Below are positions 24,799 to 35,690 of a DNA stretch of 64,000 nucleotides, in pieces. The notes beneath the pieces are model-generated. The model did not search any database, was not told where the DNA came from, and saw only the letters and a program-made list of their open reading frames with translations. Within the stretch, counting starts at the first letter, position 1, and each line of letters starts with the position of its first letter. Source of the DNA: Diphasiastrum complanatum. Taxonomy: Eukaryota > Streptophyta > Lycopodiopsida > Lycopodiales > Lycopodiaceae. The position numbers and the translations under genes are program-made. The stretch lies in assembly GCA_029204225.1 (NCBI GenBank), contig CM055097.1, positions 30,037,785 to 30,101,784 on the forward strand, read 5' to 3'.

Positions 24799-25782
24799 AG
24801 AGAAAGCAAGAGAAACCTATCAAAGCAAGTTCAATTAAACCCATGACCCCTCCAAGATTCCTACAAAGCATTTGAGGATAGTTCTGAATACACCTTTGGA
24901 GTCTTCTAAGAGTGAGTTAGAGTCTTCTGAACATTCTCTTCCTCCTCAAATAAAGCCATCTTCTCCCAAGCTTGAGATCACTCAGAAAGAACTTGACAAT
25001 ATAGTTGGGCGATCTATAGATATTGTAGATTAATCAATCAACGCTCCTATACAGAGTATTTTTTAGGTGTACCCTATCATCCTTCAAAGTTATTTTTTTA
25101 TTCTCATCATTATTATTAGTATGAAGAGTATCTAGCCAAGAAAATAAATCTTCTTTATAGCTTTTTTTTATTTCTTTCTTTAGGATTCTCATAAATCTTT
25201 ACGGCTAGGTCCCAAATTTTGTGAAGAGATGAAGAATAAAGAGGCTGAAATTTTAGATGCGATCATTGAGGCATCTCAAGCCTTTTTGCAACATAGCATA
25301 AGTTGGGATTTCTTGCAGGACATTTTTTTGTATTACTTCATTTTTTATGACAACTATTAAAGATGAGGATGCCAACTTTGATAAGTAGCAATACTTGATT
25401 GAATGCAGTTCAGTGGCAACAATATATTTGCTACCATATGAAAATAAGTAAATATATGAAAATAGAATTGTAATGATATGATGATTGATTCTATTGCTCT
25501 TCCACTATTTTGATAATTTCATTGTCTGTACATTTGATATCATGCTCTTGTCTTTTATGTACCTTCAAAAGGCAATTCTTGATATTAGAAACAATTTGAG
25601 CCCTAAAAGTACCTTAGAAAAAGTTACCTTGCTAGCTATCACTATACATTATTTGCTTTTATGTGTTTGTAAAGAAAAAAAGAAGCTTTATTACTAAATA
25701 TTGCATAGAAGCATGATTCATTACTATTGACAATCACTATATAAAACTAAGTCAACTATAATGCATAAAGACTTACCAATTT
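24799..25782. other. Flank of the H3-like pseudogene; no clear gene
   Basis: A frame at about 24877-25033 (+) encodes a Ser/Pro/Glu-rich segment (SSKSELESSEHSLPPQIK) ending in IVGRSIDIVD and a stop. It could be the remains of a 3' fusion or of an element. The rest shows nothing recognisable. Confidence 0.35.
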
Positions 25783-26640
25783 CTAATGAACAATGAATCT
25801 GAAATATTCAGAAATCTCATATTGTAATAGGACAAGCTCCGTCCTGATATAGTGAAGGCTCAAGTCTTCTTCCACCTCAATAGTACTAATAAGTTCATCT
25901 TTTGTATATAATATTGAAAGCAAATGGATTCTTTCTTTATTCGACACCCTATATCTCCATTTGATTTACAGTCCCAACGTGTGTCCATAAGCTTTGACAA
26001 GGTATCCTCTTACAAATCTTTAAAACAAATAAAGTTGATGTTCTATACACATTTGCAATTGAAAAGAAATCAACAAGTACATTTAGAGAAATAAACCAAC
26101 TTAATTAAATATTTTTGGATCCAGTACTTATTTTCAATGGACTCGTTATGTCAGTAGGATTTGCATCGAAACGATTCTGAAATAGTGCCTTCAAGAGTAA
26201 TCCATTTGTCAATGTCCAATTTTGGAAGTGAAATGACCTCAAGAGTTCCAAAGCTCCCATGTATATCTGAAATGTATAGTGATTCATAAAAGTAGATACC
26301 GCTATCAGCAAGTTCTTTTGGAGATCTCCTTTTAATCTGCAATTTTTCTATATCTGAATGTATGACATCCAATATACCGACGAGTGACTGTGTGGGCTCC
26401 CATTCATTTATAGTTGATGGATGTAAAGTTGCAAAATACAACAAATTATGAGATTTTAAATACAAACTAAAATTTTGTTGGATAAAATAAAGGTAAAACT
26501 GCAATGATTCAAATACTTACAATTGCATTTTCAATGATCATTTGGATTCATGAATTGAACACTTTGTTTGGAATGCATATAAACATGTTGAACTAACACC
26601 TCTGAAGTGGATTGTCCTCCTGGAAATGCTCTGAAGTCAA
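25783..26640 (-). pseudogene. Unidentified protein-like exon remnants
   Basis: Three minus-strand stretches have protein-like composition over 40 to 80 codons, in gene order from high to low coordinate. Piece A (about 26640-26530) has ILDFRAFPGGQSTSEVLVQH. Piece B (about 26420-26151) has LVGILDVIHSDIEKLQIKRR and a stop after SFRCKSY. Piece C (about 25990-25783) has IHLLSILYTKDELISTIEVE and EISEYF before a stop. A GTAAGT donor-like site lies between A and B. Frame breaks inside A suggest decay. I could not name the family; it may be a decayed host gene or the end of a real one. Confidence 0.4.
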
Positions 26641-26986
26641 GAATGCTAGATTTTCAATAGGATCTTAAAGATACCTTCATTCTTTTCTTTTTTAGAAACG
26701 TTTTTTTATATAATGGATGCATCAATATCTAAGTGTGTTTCACAAAAAAATTTGTGTTCGGATTCTTGTTTCGTCTCTCTCATCTATATATATAAAGATA
26801 TTTGAGAGAGAGGATGTAAGGGTTGTCGTAAAAAAATTAACCTTATGCCGTCAAAAATGTCACACTCTGCTCGCAAAAAATGTCACGCATTCTACAAAGA
26901 AAAAACCTAAAATTTCATGCTAATTTTTTTTTTGACACATGCACACACACACTTATATTTCAAATTTTATATGCCCCGCACGCGCG

Positions 26987-26991
<5 letters not shown>

Positions 26992-27037
<46 letters not shown>
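26992..27037. repeat. (CT)n microsatellite
   Basis: About 46 bp of CT repeats, preceded by CACGCGCG. Confidence 0.98.
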
Positions 27038-27040
<3 letters not shown>

Positions 27041-28553
27041 CAAGATGCAACGTCGAGATGCAACGTCCAAAATGCAGAAGCTCCATCAATGAGCAAATCA
27101 GTGAGCAAAACAGGCATCATCAGTTTATCAAGGAAGCATAGGATAGAGTATTGACAGAATCAGATGTTGTGATAGTTTATGCAAGAAAGAGGCTGCTCCT
27201 CAGAACAAAATGGCACTCAAACAGATCAGATCATTCTTCTCCTTTTACTAGATTTCAGAAACGTAAAAGGAGCCTCACTATCCTTGCACGTTACCTATCT
27301 CTTGATGACAAGAATATAGAGAGGCCGTGATGAAATCAAACTAGTAGTGCGATGGTCAGCGACCTTCCAAAACTACAAATGATTGGTAGATTCTCTCCTT
27401 CATGACTATTCTCATGGATTTGCTTATTGAGTGACTGATCTCTCCTTCTTATAGCAGCAGTCAGCCTTTTGATCAGATTTAAGAGTGCTGAATTATGCCT
27501 CAGGTAGGTGGGTTTAAAAACCTCATAGATTCAGATAGCAGCGATGGCCTCCATCGCGGCAGCAAGCCGAGTAGCGCTTATACAAAATCAGCAGGGTGGT
27601 GCCTTACAGTAGATGACCATCACTGATCAGCGAGGCAGAATAACATGACCTTCGAAGCAATAGGTGGGTAGCAATTAGTGTGCTCAGTAGCAGGCAGCGA
27701 AAATCGCAACGATGGCCTCCTTCACGGTAGCAGACAACAATGCATAGATAAATTGGAACTAAGCCGCACTCAGACCACAGAGCATTTCATTCAATCCTTA
27801 GTTGATGAAAGAAAGCTTCTATTCTTTCTTCAAAACTTGGACCAGGTCGCTACAACCCATAACATCTTTCAAGAAAGTGTAGCGACTCAGCACTAATGAG
27901 CAAATCTATCTCTATTAAGAAAGTGATGCATATGATTTAGAGGTAAATTTTGGGGCCAAAGCTCCAAGATACATATGATATAGACCATGGAGACAGTCTC
28001 ACATAATATTAAAATTTCAGCAGTAAAATCTACTAACTTTCTATGTTGAACATGGAAGTTCTGTGTGTTAGTCTTTTGGATCATAGACCAATATCTTGGA
28101 AACAAGTAATTTTAGGAGAAGGATTGCACTTCCATTCTGTGCTTTTCAAAGAGAGAGAGAAAGAGAGAGAGAAGAATATGATCTCATATTGTAGGTCTGA
28201 AGGTACAACAAATATCTGAAGATACAACAAATATCTCTGTTTTGATTTGAACAAAACTGTTCACTTTGTATGGACTCTGGCATATGTACAACTAAAACAA
28301 TAAAACTGATAAAGCTCCTATGTAAAACACAAGCCTAGTCTATACTTTAGATCGTCTGCCAACATAATATAGTCAACGTGATTTTGTAAGGCCGAGTCTA
28401 TGTGGCTCACAATTCATGGCAAAGAGAGGAAATTTTGAGGTGGTATTTACTCCAACATATTCACTTTTTCTTCTCTTCAATTATTTGATGTACCATCTTG
28501 CTTTATTGAGATTTCTACATCTCTAAATTGGAGTAAGGCAATACTAGTCTTGT
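27038..28553. other. No gene recognised
   Basis: Includes two similar segments, GATGGCCTCCATCGCGGCAGC near 27543 and GATGGCCTCCTTCACGGTAGC near 27712, and a GA-rich run near 28150. A 72-residue frame at 27678-27896 has no motif. Confidence 0.5.
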
Positions 28554-28777
28554 ATGATGCCTCTTGTATGGACGTATTTCATGTCTTTAATGGCTTCTAT
28601 ATGTCACATTTCAAGAGAAAGAGGAGCACATTTTAAGTGGATACATCTCATGCTTGTTTCTCTTATGCCATTTGATGAATCAATTTGCTTTAGTGAGACT
28701 CTTGCATCTCAAAGTTGGAGTAAAGCCATACTAGTTGAGTATGATGTCTCTCTTGAGAACATAGGTGATGTTCTTAA
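28554..28777 (+). pseudogene. Interrupted unidentified ORF, upstream part
   Basis: An open frame runs to the left target-site copy CTTAA (28773-28777), where copia A3 begins. The frame at CTT is the same as the frame at the right target-site copy (34408), so the two halves form one frame of about 204 codons if the insertion and one CTTAA are ignored. No family is recognised. The position just upstream of a polypurine-like AGGAGGAG and an LTR-like sequence at 35087 suggests an accessory frame of an older element. Confidence 0.5.
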
Positions 28778-29050
28778 AGTTAGAATTAAAGTAGAATCAT
28801 TGTGTTACTGTACTGTGGATCCTATCAGTTAATAAGGATCAGTTGGGCCTCACCACGAGACAAGTCGACGGGACACGCGTTCCGCCAACGGCAACCTGGG
28901 TCATGCATGGGTTGCGAGTGAACGACTATATGTACAGTGTAATTTCATTTTGAGAAATACAGTTGCTATGTGAGCTTGCGGTGGAGAGTGTTTTCTGTCT
29001 ATGTTACTGTGTAGCATGATCTGTGTTCCTGTTTGAAGCAAATTTTAAGT
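28778..29050 (+). repeat. 5' LTR of copia A3
   Basis: AGTTAGAATT to AATTTTAAGT, 273 bp. The primer-binding site follows with no gap, which fixes the right edge; the CTTAA duplication fixes the left. Confidence 0.95.
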
Positions 29051-29063
29051 TGGTATCAGAGCC
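29051..29063 (+). promoter_or_regulatory. tRNA-iMet primer-binding site (A3)
   Basis: TGGTATCAGAGCC exactly matches the complement of the initiator Met tRNA 3' end used by plant copia elements. Confidence 0.95.
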
Positions 29064-30355
29064 GTACAGGGAGTGTACACAGTACAACATCGTCGTTGAA
29101 GAGAGCTTCAGGAGAACTATCTTTTGAGAGTTCGGGTTTTACGGCGGGTTGAAGACGGAAGGAGAAACACTGGTATAGAGAGTTTAACACACAGAAGCTT
29201 GGTGAGCTTGAGACTGTGTGAGGATTCAGAGACAAGGGTTGTCGGTTGAATCAGAATCTCAGCAAACGGAATTGAAATTCCGAAGCAGGGTATTTGGTGT
29301 TTGCAGTCAGTGTGCATTCAATCGGACACCGTTTGACAAACAGATTAAAGCATCAAAGATATAGTAGTAGGGCGACCTCAAAGCAAGAGGATTGGCCTAT
29401 CAGAACACTGTGAATTGGAAGCCAAGAAGATATTTGTGTGAAAAATCCTGGTCTAGGGTTTGAGAGCACAAAATCAGAGATTTCTCTCTATTCTGAACCA
29501 TTTTGCAAGCTGTAAAAACCCAGAGGAGGGCGCCCTAGCAGTGCGAATCAGGTCTGAAGTGGTCGTGGACAGCCGCGCTCCAATTGTGAAGCAATCAAAA
29601 TACTTTGGTGGCAGCCATAGCTACAATTCGTGTAAGAGATAGAGTCGGAGGAGGTCGCGGGTCTGTTCGCGCGAGGAACCAAGACAAACATGTAGTGCTT
29701 TGGAGTGGACAATGTTTGCAAGAGTTTCCATTAGTGTACAGAATCACTCAGAACCATTGGATACAGAACTTTCAAGATCGACGGCTGAGATCACGCTACT
29801 TAGGAGGGATATCCACATTTGGATCAGAATCGACCATTGGATGGAGTCTGAAGGGTTGTTGAAGAGGGTCCTGAAGAAGTGAAGTGCATTTTGGCCTTCT
29901 ACTTCATTAAAAATTTTCAAAGTGAAAGTTGAGTTGGGTCCCTTCACAAATGAAGTGTGAAGTTTCTTCAAGGTGAAGAAACAATTCAAAAACAAGGAAA
30001 ATCCCTATTTTTGGGTCCTTTGACCGTTTTGACCCAAACGAAAGGCTATAACCTCCAAATGAAGGGCACCCAAACTGTACCTGCAAGTACGGTACAGCAA
30101 AACAGAGTGATTGCATCAGAGAAAGTGTTCGGAGTATGCCAGAAGTGATTTCACCATTCCACTGGGCACGTTGTTAGGAGTTGACGACTGACTGCATTTC
30201 GGAAGGCGACGCCGATTTGGCTTTCAAATTGGTGGAAAAGCGGCGAGTGGCCTGGTAAGGAAAAAAGTACAGGTCATTATTTTCAACTTCTGACATCATT
30301 GTTGGCCTCGGCATACTGTTCTTAGCCTAAGGCAGAAGTTTCAAGCAGTTTTGCG
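29064..30355 (+). other. Untranslated leader of copia A3
   Basis: Blocks are shared with the leader of A1, in reverse orientation, and with A5. No conserved reading frame is seen. Confidence 0.8.
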
Positions 30356-30945
30356 ATGGCAAACATGGGAGAGTCCATTTTGAGTCAAAGTAGCAAATTG
30401 GACAGGATTTCCAGATATGCAGTGTGGAAATTCAAAATGAAAAACATACTGATGGAAAAGGACGTGTGGGATGTCGTCACAAGTGATGAGAGAAAACCGC
30501 CAAATGAAGCAGACGTCAAAGTACTCGACAAGAAGGTGAGGAAAGCTTTGACCTTCATTAACGTGTCAGTGAAGGATCACATCATTACCCACATTTGTGA
30601 TGTTGTTACACCCAAACAGGCATGGGATGTGCTAAAGGAGAAGTTCGAGATGTCAAATCCGTCAAGAATCATGTTTCTGAAGTCAAAACTGAATAGTGTC
30701 TGCATGGAACAAGGAGAGCACATTTAGACTTATATGACCAGAATCAAGACAATGAGATATGGACTGCATTCTATTGGTGAGCGCATATGTGATGTGGAGC
30801 TGGTGCACAATGCATTGTGTGGCATTGCAGAACCCTATTAGATGTTTGTGAGTGGAATAGCATCAAGGGAAAGATTGCCAACCTTTGACGAGCTCACGGG
30901 AATCTTGATGCAAGAAGACTCAACGACGAGAAATGGTGAAAACTA
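30356..30945 (+). pseudogene. Copia gag (A3)
   Basis: Starts MANMGESILS at 30356 and shows the UBN2 gag pattern (VWKFKMKNILMEKDVWDV, VTPKQAWDVLKEKFEM, RIMFLKSKLNSVCMEQ). A TAG at 30725-30727 replaces the CAG of A1 and A5; copy A4b has the same TAG. A second TAG follows near 30838. The frame then ends in NGEN and a stop at 30945 because of the same one-base insertion as in A1. Confidence 0.93.
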
Positions 30946-31730
30946 GACGTCAAAATACTGACGATCAGACACTTGCGACATGCCAAAAACAAGGCAAGGG
31001 CAAGGGCAAGAAGAAGTCGAAATAGCAACTTGCCAAGTCTCAGGAGGATGAGGGATCTTCCAGTACGACCAAGAAAAAAGACAAGTGCTTCCATTGTGGT
31101 AAAAAAGGCCATTGGAAGAGTGAACGTCGTAAATTCCTGGCAAAACAAGGCAAGGGAAAACAAAAACAAGCAGGTAACCTTGTCAATGAGGGTGAGATTG
31201 AAGACCCTAGCATCTTCATATCTGCATTGTCATCTAATCAAGACGATCAAGCATGGTATATTGATTCGGGAGCCACAAGACACATGACAGACAACAAGAA
31301 TTGGTTCAGTAGCTTGAAAGTGTTGGATAATGGAACGTCCGTTTCACAAGCAAATGGTGAGGCGTGCAAGATCAAGGGGATAGGCACTGTTTCAATCCAA
31401 CTACTTGATGGCAAAAGTAGGATGATCAGAGAGGTACTTTACGTACCAGGTTTGAAGAAAAATCTACTTTCTATTGGAGTCATTATTGATCAAAAGTTCA
31501 AAGTAGAATTCGCCCATGATCGTTGCTTTGTGAAGGATGTGAACCAAAAGTTCAAAGTTATTGCGGATGGAGTAAGGGAGCCCAATACAAACAGGTTGAA
31601 TGCTACAATCAAGGGGCAACATGGACTCATATCGTCCATTCCATCGCAAACTGAGTTGTGGCATAAGAGACTTGGTCACTTGAACTTGGAAAGCCTTAGT
31701 TTGATGAGGAAATTGGAGATGATAACATGA
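30936..31730 (+). pseudogene. Copia zinc knuckle, protease and GAG-pre-integrase (A3)
   Basis: The zinc knuckle reads CFHCGKKGHWKSERRKF: the fourth metal ligand, Cys, is Arg, so nucleic-acid binding should be impaired. The protease motif WYIDSGATRHMTD is intact. LWHKRLGHLNLESLSLM marks the pre-integrase segment. The stop at 31728-31730 is the same GGA-to-TGA type change as in A1. Confidence 0.92.
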
Positions 31731-33029
31731 TTGCCTACCATAGAAGACCACTTGAAATCGATGTGCAAATCATGTGTATATGGGAAGCAGCATCAAGAGA
31801 AGTTCAATGAAGGTGGTGTTGCAAGAGCAAAGAACATCCTGGATTGAATCCACACAGATTTATGCAGGTCTATGAGGACCATGTCCTTAGGTAAATCCTT
31901 CTATTTCATGACCTTTATTGATGATATGTCACGTAAGACATGGATCTACTTCTTGAAGAAGAAATCAGATGCATTTGACAACCTCAAGAGCCTCAAAGCA
32001 TTGGTCGAAAATCAGACAAGTAGGAAGATCAAAGTCTTAAGATCAGATAGTGGAGGTGAGTACAAGTCTAATGACTTCAATGATCTTTGTGATCAATGTG
32101 GGATTAAAAGACAGTTTATGCAAGCTCATACTCCTGCTCTCAATGGTGTAGCTGAGCGCAAGAATCATACGATTGTGGAAAGTGCCAGATCTATGCTAGC
32201 TGAGATGAAACTACCAAAAGATTTTTGGTCAGAAGCATGCAATACGACAGTCTATCTTCAAAATAGAAGTCCTACCATTGCCATACCAAAGATAACACCT
32301 GAGAAAGCATTCACGAAGAAGAAGACAAAGGTGAACCACTTGCGAATCTTTGGATGTAAGGCCTTTGTACACATTTCTAAGGAAGCGAGATGTAAACTTG
32401 ATGTAAAAGCTATCAAGTTTATATTCTTAGGATATGATGAACGTGTGAAGGGCTATAGATGTTTTGATCCAGTGGAAAACAAAATCCATGTAAGTCGTGA
32501 TTTTATCTTTGATGAATCCAAGATGTATGAAGACGAGGATGCTGAGAAAATAGATACATCCAGTGGGAAAGATGGTATAGTGAGGATACCTCCTGATGAT
32601 GATCCATTCATTGATCTTCCAAGTGATGAACATGAGGATACATCTCAAGATACTACTACTCAACCCCAAGAAACAGGTTGGAGAGGTAGAGATAAACCTT
32701 TTGGTGCAAGAAGGATTGAAGTTGCAGGTGACAAACACAAGGAGAAGGATGTACCGTGGGATACATTTTCACCAAAAAGACGATCACCTAACAAGAAGCT
32801 CCCTAAGTGGTCTGAGAGATTGTTGGAGAGCCGCGACATGGATGTGAAAGCTGCTTTTCTAAATGGTGAGTTAGAAGAAGAGGTGTTCATGGATCAACCT
32901 GAACGCTTTGTAGCGAAGGGACAAAAAAATAAAGTATGTCGCTTGAAGAAAGTGCTTTATGGTCTTAAACATGCACCATGTGCATGGTATAGTAGGATTG
33001 ATGCCTACTTCGTTCAAAGGGGATGGTGA
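31731..33029 (+). pseudogene. Copia integrase fused to shortened RT (A3)
   Basis: The open part starts at 31872 and runs 385 residues. The core has [19 protein letters not shown] and [10 protein letters not shown], so Asp, Asp and Glu are present. After the [13 protein letters not shown] segment the frame jumps directly to [20 protein letters not shown] of RT. About 150 RT residues present in A4a (TWDLVEP to FGW) are missing. The deletion keeps the frame and lies between two ATGGATG words. [14 protein letters not shown] follows, then a stop at 33027-33029. Confidence 0.93.
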
Positions 33030-33059
33030 GAACACATTCTGATCCAAATCTATATGTCT

Positions 33060-34080
33060 TATGATTTGATGGTATGTTGCTTTGATTGGTCTTTATGTTG
33101 ATGACTTGATTATTACGAGAAATAATCAAGGAATGATACACATGATCAAGAAAGACCTCATGAAACAACTCAAGATGACAGATCTCAGCCTGATGCATTA
33201 TTGCCTTGGAGTAGAGGTGTGGCAAAAAGGACATGAACTGGGTTTAACACAAGTGAAGTATGTGAAAGAGTTGTTGCACAAGTTTAGGTTGTAGGATTGC
33301 AAACCAGTGAATACTCCTATTGAACCAAGTAAAAAGCTTTCTAAGCTTGATGAGTCACAGTCATTTGATGCTACGTTGTATAGGCAGTTAGTAGGGAGCT
33401 CGATCTACCTTACCATGACTAGATCGGATATATGCTATGTTGTTGGCATTGTAAGTCAGTTTATGGCAGCACCTACAGAAACGCATTGGAAGGAAGCTAA
33501 ACGCATTTTGCATTATGTGAAAGGCACTTCAGATTATGGCTTGATTTACATGAAGCATGATGGTTACCTGAGTTGTGTGGCTATGTGGATGCGGATTGGG
33601 GAGGTGACTATGATGATCGTAGATCCACCACAAGGTATGTATTCCAATTTTGTGGTAGTTGCTTTTCCTGGTCTAGTAAGAAGCAAAGTACAATTGCTCT
33701 ATCCACCACAGAAGTAGAGTATAAGACAATGTGTAGTGCAGCACAGGAAGCTATATGGTTGAGGCAAATCTTGGAAGAAGTTGGCATGAAGTAGAAAAAT
33801 CTCACAACATTACATAACGACAATCAGAGTAGCATTCAGCTAGCAAAGAATCCAGTGTTCCATGCGAGAACCAAACACATTGAGATCCAGTATCACTTTA
33901 TACGTGAGAGGCTGCTGAGTTGTGAAATTCATATTGTTCATTTTTGTACAAAAGAACATTGTAGTTCATTGTGGTGCATTGTAGTACAGAAGAAGAACTA
34001 GCTAATATTTTCACTAAGCCACTTGTTGGAGAAAAGTTTGATAAGTCTAGATCAAAGCTTTGTGTACTTAAAGCTTGTTG
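33060..34080 (+). pseudogene. Copia RT C-terminus and RNase H (A3)
   Basis: Broken into frames at 33082-33294, 33307-33717 and 33573-33794. LYVDDLIITRNN carries the catalytic Asp pair; SRSDICYVVGIVSQFM-like and DADWGGDYDD with STTEVEYKT follow for RNase H. Stops at about 33292 and 33792, and a frameshift near 33560, inactivate it. A duplicated GTTCATTGT segment near 33940-33980 adds further damage. Confidence 0.9.
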
Positions 34081-34126
34081 ACTTTAAAGCTATGTATATG
34101 AATGTATAAAAAGTAGACTCTACTTT

Positions 34127-34135
34127 AAGGGAGAG
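34127..34135 (+). other. Polypurine tract (A3)
   Basis: AAGGGAGAG lies directly before the 3' LTR, as in A2. It serves as plus-strand primer in LTR elements. Confidence 0.85.
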
Positions 34136-34407
34136 AGTTAGGATTAAAGTAGAATCACTGTGTTACTGTACTATGGGTCCTATCAATTCGTAAGGATCAG
34201 TTGGCCTCGCCACAAGGCAAGTCGATGGGACACGCGTCCCGCCAACAGCAACCTGGGTCATGCATGGGCTGCCTGAGTGAACAACTAGATGTATAGTGTA
34301 ATTTCATTTTGAAATATACAGTTGCTATGTGAGCTTGCGGTGGAGTGTTTTCTGTCTATGTTACTGTGTAGCATGATTTGTGTTCCTGATCGAAGCAAAT
34401 TCTAAGT
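34136..34407 (+). repeat. 3' LTR of copia A3
   Basis: 272 bp, AGTTAGGATT to AATTCTAAGT, followed by the target duplication CTTAA at 34408-34412. Confidence 0.95.
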
Positions 34408-34412
34408 CTTAA

Positions 34413-34803
34413 TGGTTTGAAATTGATTTTAGATCAATTAGAAAGTAAATGGTTATTTCATCAAATGTATGCTCTTGAGTCTTGCAAGAGCAAGAGTGAT
34501 TTGTTCACTCATAGTGTGAAAAATTGTGTTTTTTCATGTTGTGAGGCAATTTGTAAACACATTATGGGAATAAGTGAATCATCCTCTAAGGACACTTATA
34601 ATCATGATGATTTATCAATCCTCATGATATTTGAGATTAGCATGGAGTACATGCATAAAGACATGATGAAAACTCTTTATTATTTTAGCATTCATAGTCT
34701 TGCCAATCTTGATGTGTCTAATTATCAAGACCTTGGTAGCATGATGTTGGATCTTTGTGATTATTTTGAGTCAAGGAGGGCTCTTGATTTTCTGGATTTG
34801 TAG
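34413..34803 (+). pseudogene. Interrupted unidentified ORF, downstream part
   Basis: The frame continues in phase with 28554-28777 across the copia A3 insertion and ends at a stop at 34801-34803. It is rich in Ser, Cys, Met and Leu, with LMIFEISMEYMHKDMMK and DLCDYFESRRALDFLDL near its end. No family is recognised. The stop lies 0.28 kb before an LTR-like sequence, so it may have been an extra frame of an older LTR element. Confidence 0.45.
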
Positions 34804-35086
34804 CTATTTTCAAGGAGGAGGAGCTTTTGGATCAATCATGCTCCTCAAGGATGGAAGAAATCAATGAAAAAAATGCTCAAATGGGGGGAAGCTCTTCTTG
34901 ATGCCTGGAGATGACTTTCAATCAAGGAAGCCTTGTCTTGGCTATGGTAACCTTGCTGTAATTTTAAACTTAGTGGCCAGTTTTCTCATCAAGTTCATGC
35001 CAAATGATCTACTTCAGAAGCTATTCTTAGGTACTTAAGTTATGGAGGAAACTAGCATAGTAATAAACCTAAACTTTGAGGAGGAG
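34804..35086 (+). other. Spacer before an LTR-like sequence
   Basis: Contains purine-rich words such as AAGGAGGAGGAGC and ends in GAGGAGGAG at 35078-35086, a possible polypurine tract. Confidence 0.4.
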
Positions 35087-35690
35087 TGTCAAGATTTTGC
35101 AAAATCTAGCTTCATTAGTTTATACTTTCATGTACATATATAAATATCACAAGTGTGGAGCATGTTACCATGTGTGGAGGGTAGGACTAATCATTTTAGT
35201 TCAATTATGTTGAGTGTGAATAGTCAATAGGCCTCAAGCTTGAGATCTAGTGACATAGTGACATTTGTCACATGATGATAGGACTAAAATGCATCTATTT
35301 AGCCCAATCACATGTAGAGGCATAGATCACAAGGCCAATCACTTTAAGAGGTGAATTAAATGTGGACCAATCATGTTTAGTGGTGCACATCATGAGGCCC
35401 AATCAAATCGTGACTCGTGAGGTGAAATCTTGAGGTCCAATCATGATGAGAGGTGCAAATCTAGGGGTCCAATCATTTTCAAGATTTTCTCATGCTAGAT
35501 ATTGAGCCACTCCTATATGGAAGTGCTCCCTTATTGTACATATAAGTTTCTGTGAAGCAATTTATGTGATACACATTGTTTTTTCTCATATTCTCTCTCT
35601 ACTTGAGGGCTCACTCACTTTCTCTCTACTTGAGAGTAGGCTATTTTCTCTCTCTCTCTCTAAAAGCATATTGAGAACTTAAATTTTTAA
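35087..35690 (+). repeat. Probable LTR of another element (type C)
   Basis: Starts TGTCAAGATTTTGC after a purine tract. A TATATAAATA box lies at about 35139-35148, followed closely by CACAAGTGTGGAG and CCATGTGTGGAG. CT-rich sequence follows near 35595-35662. The right edge is uncertain. The start and TATA region resemble 51355-51450. Confidence 0.5.

Larger units (their letters stand above)
28778..34407 (+). mobile_element. Ty1/copia family A, copy A3, both LTRs present
   Basis: This is the most complete family A copy, 5.63 kb. It has a 273-bp 5' LTR, perfect primer-binding site, about 1.3 kb leader, gag, protease, integrase, a shortened RT, RNase H, polypurine tract and 272-bp 3' LTR. A perfect 5-bp target duplication, CTTAA, lies at 28773-28777 and 34408-34412. 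By eye the two LTRs differ at about 25 positions, roughly 9 to 10 percent, mostly transitions, so the insertion is old. Several stops, a 440-bp RT deletion and a lost zinc-knuckle Cys make it non-autonomous. Confidence 0.97.

Noticed and set aside
30896-30950. Programmed frameshift between gag and pol in family A
   Set aside because: Copies A4b and A5 read through the same place in one frame, so the shift in A1 and A3 is better explained by a one-base insertion.
28778-34407. Copia A3 as an active element
   Set aside because: Although both LTRs and a target duplication exist, stops in gag, a stop before integrase, an RT deletion and about 9-10 percent LTR divergence rule out autonomous activity.
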